DNA from: Agromyces humatus
GTDB lineage: Bacteria > Actinomycetota > Actinomycetes > Actinomycetales > Microbacteriaceae
DNA: 64,000 bases
Reading direction: 5' to 3'
NCBI RefSeq assembly: GCF_021228295.1
Contig: NZ_JAJQPD010000004.1
Location: forward strand, 186,001-250,000
In this document: positions 62,590 through 64,000 of the stretch, piece by piece
How the letters are laid out: each line of letters begins with the position of its first letter
How positions within the stretch are numbered: the stretch's first letter is position 1
Made by a program: the position numbers and the translations under genes
Notes under the pieces: model-generated
What the model was told of the DNA's origin: nothing
The model's input: only the letters and a program-made list of their open reading frames with translations
The model's database searches: none

Positions 62590-62756
62590 CCCACCGTCAT
62601 CTACCGATGGCAGTAGTGACACTGTCCATCAAGATCCTGCCAGCTTTGTTGCCCAACGCACCTGTGCGGCCGCCGCCTCGCGATCGATCAACCCCACGAA
62701 CCTCGCCGATCGAGTCGAGCAGCGGCCCTGGGAACACGACGGGCGAGCGGATGCCG

Positions 62757-63926
62757 CTACAGGCGCTCGAGCGTCTGGTCGATGTCGGCCAGCAGGTCGT
62801 CGACGTCTTCGATGCCGACCGAGAGGCGCACGATCGACTCGGGCACCTCGGCTTCGGTTCCCTTCACCGACGCGTGGGTCATCTCGGACGGGTAGTTCAC
62901 GAGCGACTCGACCCCGCCGAGCGACTCGGCGAGCTGGAACAGCTCGGTCGACTCCGCGAACCGGCGCGCCGCCTCGCCGCCGCCCGTGAGCGCGATCGAG
63001 AGCATGCCGCCGAAGCCCGACATCTGCCGGCCCGCGAGCTCGTGGCCGGGGTGCGACTCGAGACCGGGATAGTAGACGCGCTCGATGCCGTCGTGCTCCT
63101 CGAGCCGCCGGGCGATCGCGAGCGCGTTCTGGCTGTGCCGCTGCATGCGGATGCCGAGGGTCTTGATGCCTCGCGACGTGAGGAACGCGTCGAACGGACC
63201 CGAGACCGCACCTGCGGCGAACTGGGTGAACGTCACGCGCTCGGCGACCTCGGCGCGCTCATCGCCGGCGCCGAACACGAGGGCGCCGCCGATGACGTCG
63301 GAGTGTCCGCCGAGGTACTTCGTCGTCGAGTGCACGATGACGTCGGCACCGAGCTCGAGGGGCTGCTGCAGGGCAGGCGACGCGAACGTGTTGTCGACGA
63401 CCACGAGCGCCCCGGCCTCGTTGCCGAGCTCGGCGAGGGCTGCGATGTCGCTGATCTTCATGAGCGGGTTCGACGGCGTCTCGACCCAGAGCACTTTCGT
63501 GGTGCCGAGCTCGATCGCCGCGCGCACGGCGTCGAGGTCGCTCGTGTCGACGGTCGTGTGCCGCACGCCCCAGTCGCCGAAGATGCGGCGGATGAGCCGG
63601 TGCGTGCCGCCGTAGACGTCGTTGCCGATGACGACGTGGTCGCCCGGCACCAGTACGGTGCGCAGCAGCGCGTCTTCGGCCGCGAGGCCCGACGCGAACG
63701 AGAGTGCGTGCGCGCCGCCTTCGAGCGCCGCGAGTTGCGTCTCGAGGGCGGTGCGGGTGGGGTTGCCGCCGCGCGAGTACTCGTAGCCGCCGCGCAGGCC
63801 TCCGATGCCGTCCTGCACGTACGTCGAGGTCGCGTAGATCGGCGGGATGACCGCGCCGGTCGTCGGGTCGAACTGCTGCCCGGCGTGGATCGCGCGGGTG
63901 TCGAAACGTCGGTTGTCCGTGTTCAT
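62757..63926 (-). CDS. metB: cystathionine gamma-synthase/gamma-lyase family PLP enzyme
   Basis: A 389-residue Cys/Met-metabolism PLP enzyme. It has YEYSRGGNPTRTALE near the start, WVETPSNPLMKI, the Schiff-base Lys in STTKYLGGHSD, and ESLVNYPSEMTHASV close to the end. It makes or cleaves cystathionine in transsulfuration; synthase and lyase cannot be separated by sequence alone. It starts 22 bp after the stop of a cystathionine beta-synthase gene on the same strand, a pairing frequent in Actinobacteria and consistent with reverse transsulfuration. Confidence 0.93.
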   Translation of the reverse strand: MNTDNRRFDTRAIHAGQQFDPTTGAVIPPIYATSTYVQDGIGGLRGGYEYSRGGNPTRTALETQLAALEGGAHALSFASGLAAEDALLRTVLVPGDHVVIGNDVYGGTHRLIRRIFGDWGVRHTTVDTSDLDAVRAAIELGTTKVLWVETPSNPLMKISDIAALAELGNEAGALVVVDNTFASPALQQPLELGADVIVHSTTKYLGGHSDVIGGALVFGAGDERAEVAERVTFTQFAAGAVSGPFDAFLTSRGIKTLGIRMQRHSQNALAIARRLEEHDGIERVYYPGLESHPGHELAGRQMSGFGGMLSIALTGGGEAARRFAESTELFQLAESLGGVESLVNYPSEMTHASVKGTEAEVPESIVRLSVGIEDVDDLLADIDQTLERL

Positions 63927-63948
63927 GGTGTCGTTCTCTTCTGAATCG

Positions 63949-64000
63949 TCAGGCCGACAGGTAGGTGAGCAGGTCGGTTCGGGTGATGACGCCGAGCGCC
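63949..64000 (-). CDS. C-terminal end of cystathionine beta-synthase (CBS domain), truncated by the window
   Basis: The last 16 residues read ALGVITRTDLLTYLSA followed by a TGA. GxITRxDLL is the end of a CBS domain, the regulatory domain at the C-terminus of cystathionine beta-synthases. Position directly before the MetB-like gene supports the assignment. The rest of the gene lies beyond the right edge. Confidence 0.75.
   Translation of the reverse strand, partial: ALGVITRTDLLTYLSA

Overview
The window is GC-rich, tightly packed actinobacterial chromosome. The strongly GC-biased third codon positions, many GTG starts, a class Ib nrdHIEF cluster and the overall gene repertoire fit a soil- or plant-associated member of the Microbacteriaceae (Agromyces-like). 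That placement is an inference from style and content; no rRNA or marker gene is present. No tRNA, IS element, prophage or CRISPR array was seen.

Region 1 (1-10.4 kb) is mixed housekeeping and accessory DNA. It holds an alpha/beta hydrolase cut by the window edge, an autoregulated TetR-ABC exporter operon, a LysR regulator divergent from a solitary succinate-dehydrogenase-like flavoprotein, a VOC protein, a SUMF1-fold protein, a Pr6Pr-type membrane protein, a membrane-anchored coiled-coil protein and a uracil-DNA glycosylase-like protein. Three decayed genes lie here: a WYL-regulator tail, a pterin-dehydratase-like head and a DUF488 gene with a stop codon and a frameshift.

Region 2 (10.5-16.2 kb) is an accessory island of visibly lower GC. 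It carries an AbiEi/AbiEii-like toxin-antitoxin pair with repeated operator motifs, then two adjacent genes of unknown function: a 777-residue protein with a small Cys/His cluster and a 334-residue DUF6414-like protein. This is the best candidate for an undescribed, possibly defence-related, system.

Region 3 (16.2-20.6 kb) is nrdH-nrdI-nrdE-nrdF, preceded by tandem NrdR-box-like sites and a cluster of DnaA boxes. Region 4 (20.7-27.5 kb) has a secreted GH101 endo-alpha-N-acetylgalactosaminidase with two NPCBM modules, an alpha/beta hydrolase, an HhH-GPD protein and a VOC protein.

Region 5 (27.6-56.1 kb) is one coherent arabinan/L-arabinose utilisation locus, entirely on the minus strand. Two giant secreted enzymes (GH43-GH51-CBM2 and LamG-GH43-LamG-GH43-FN3) would cut arabinose-containing polysaccharide outside the cell. 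Two CUT2 ABC transporters (YtfQRT/YjfF-like and ChvE-MmsAB-like) would import the sugars. AraA, AraB and two AraD paralogues would convert L-arabinose to D-xylulose 5-phosphate. Three LacI regulators are interleaved, with two recognisable operator families: one based on TGTTAGC-GCTAACA and one on TGTGAC-n-GTCACA. In both transporter operons a palindromic element separates the binding-protein gene from the ATPase gene.

Region 6 (56.1-64 kb) has an unrecognised acidic-linker protein, an MFS transporter, an aldo/keto reductase, an SDR, a cyclase-family protein coupled to an APC permease, and the end of a transsulfuration operon (cystathionine beta-synthase tail plus a MetB-like enzyme).
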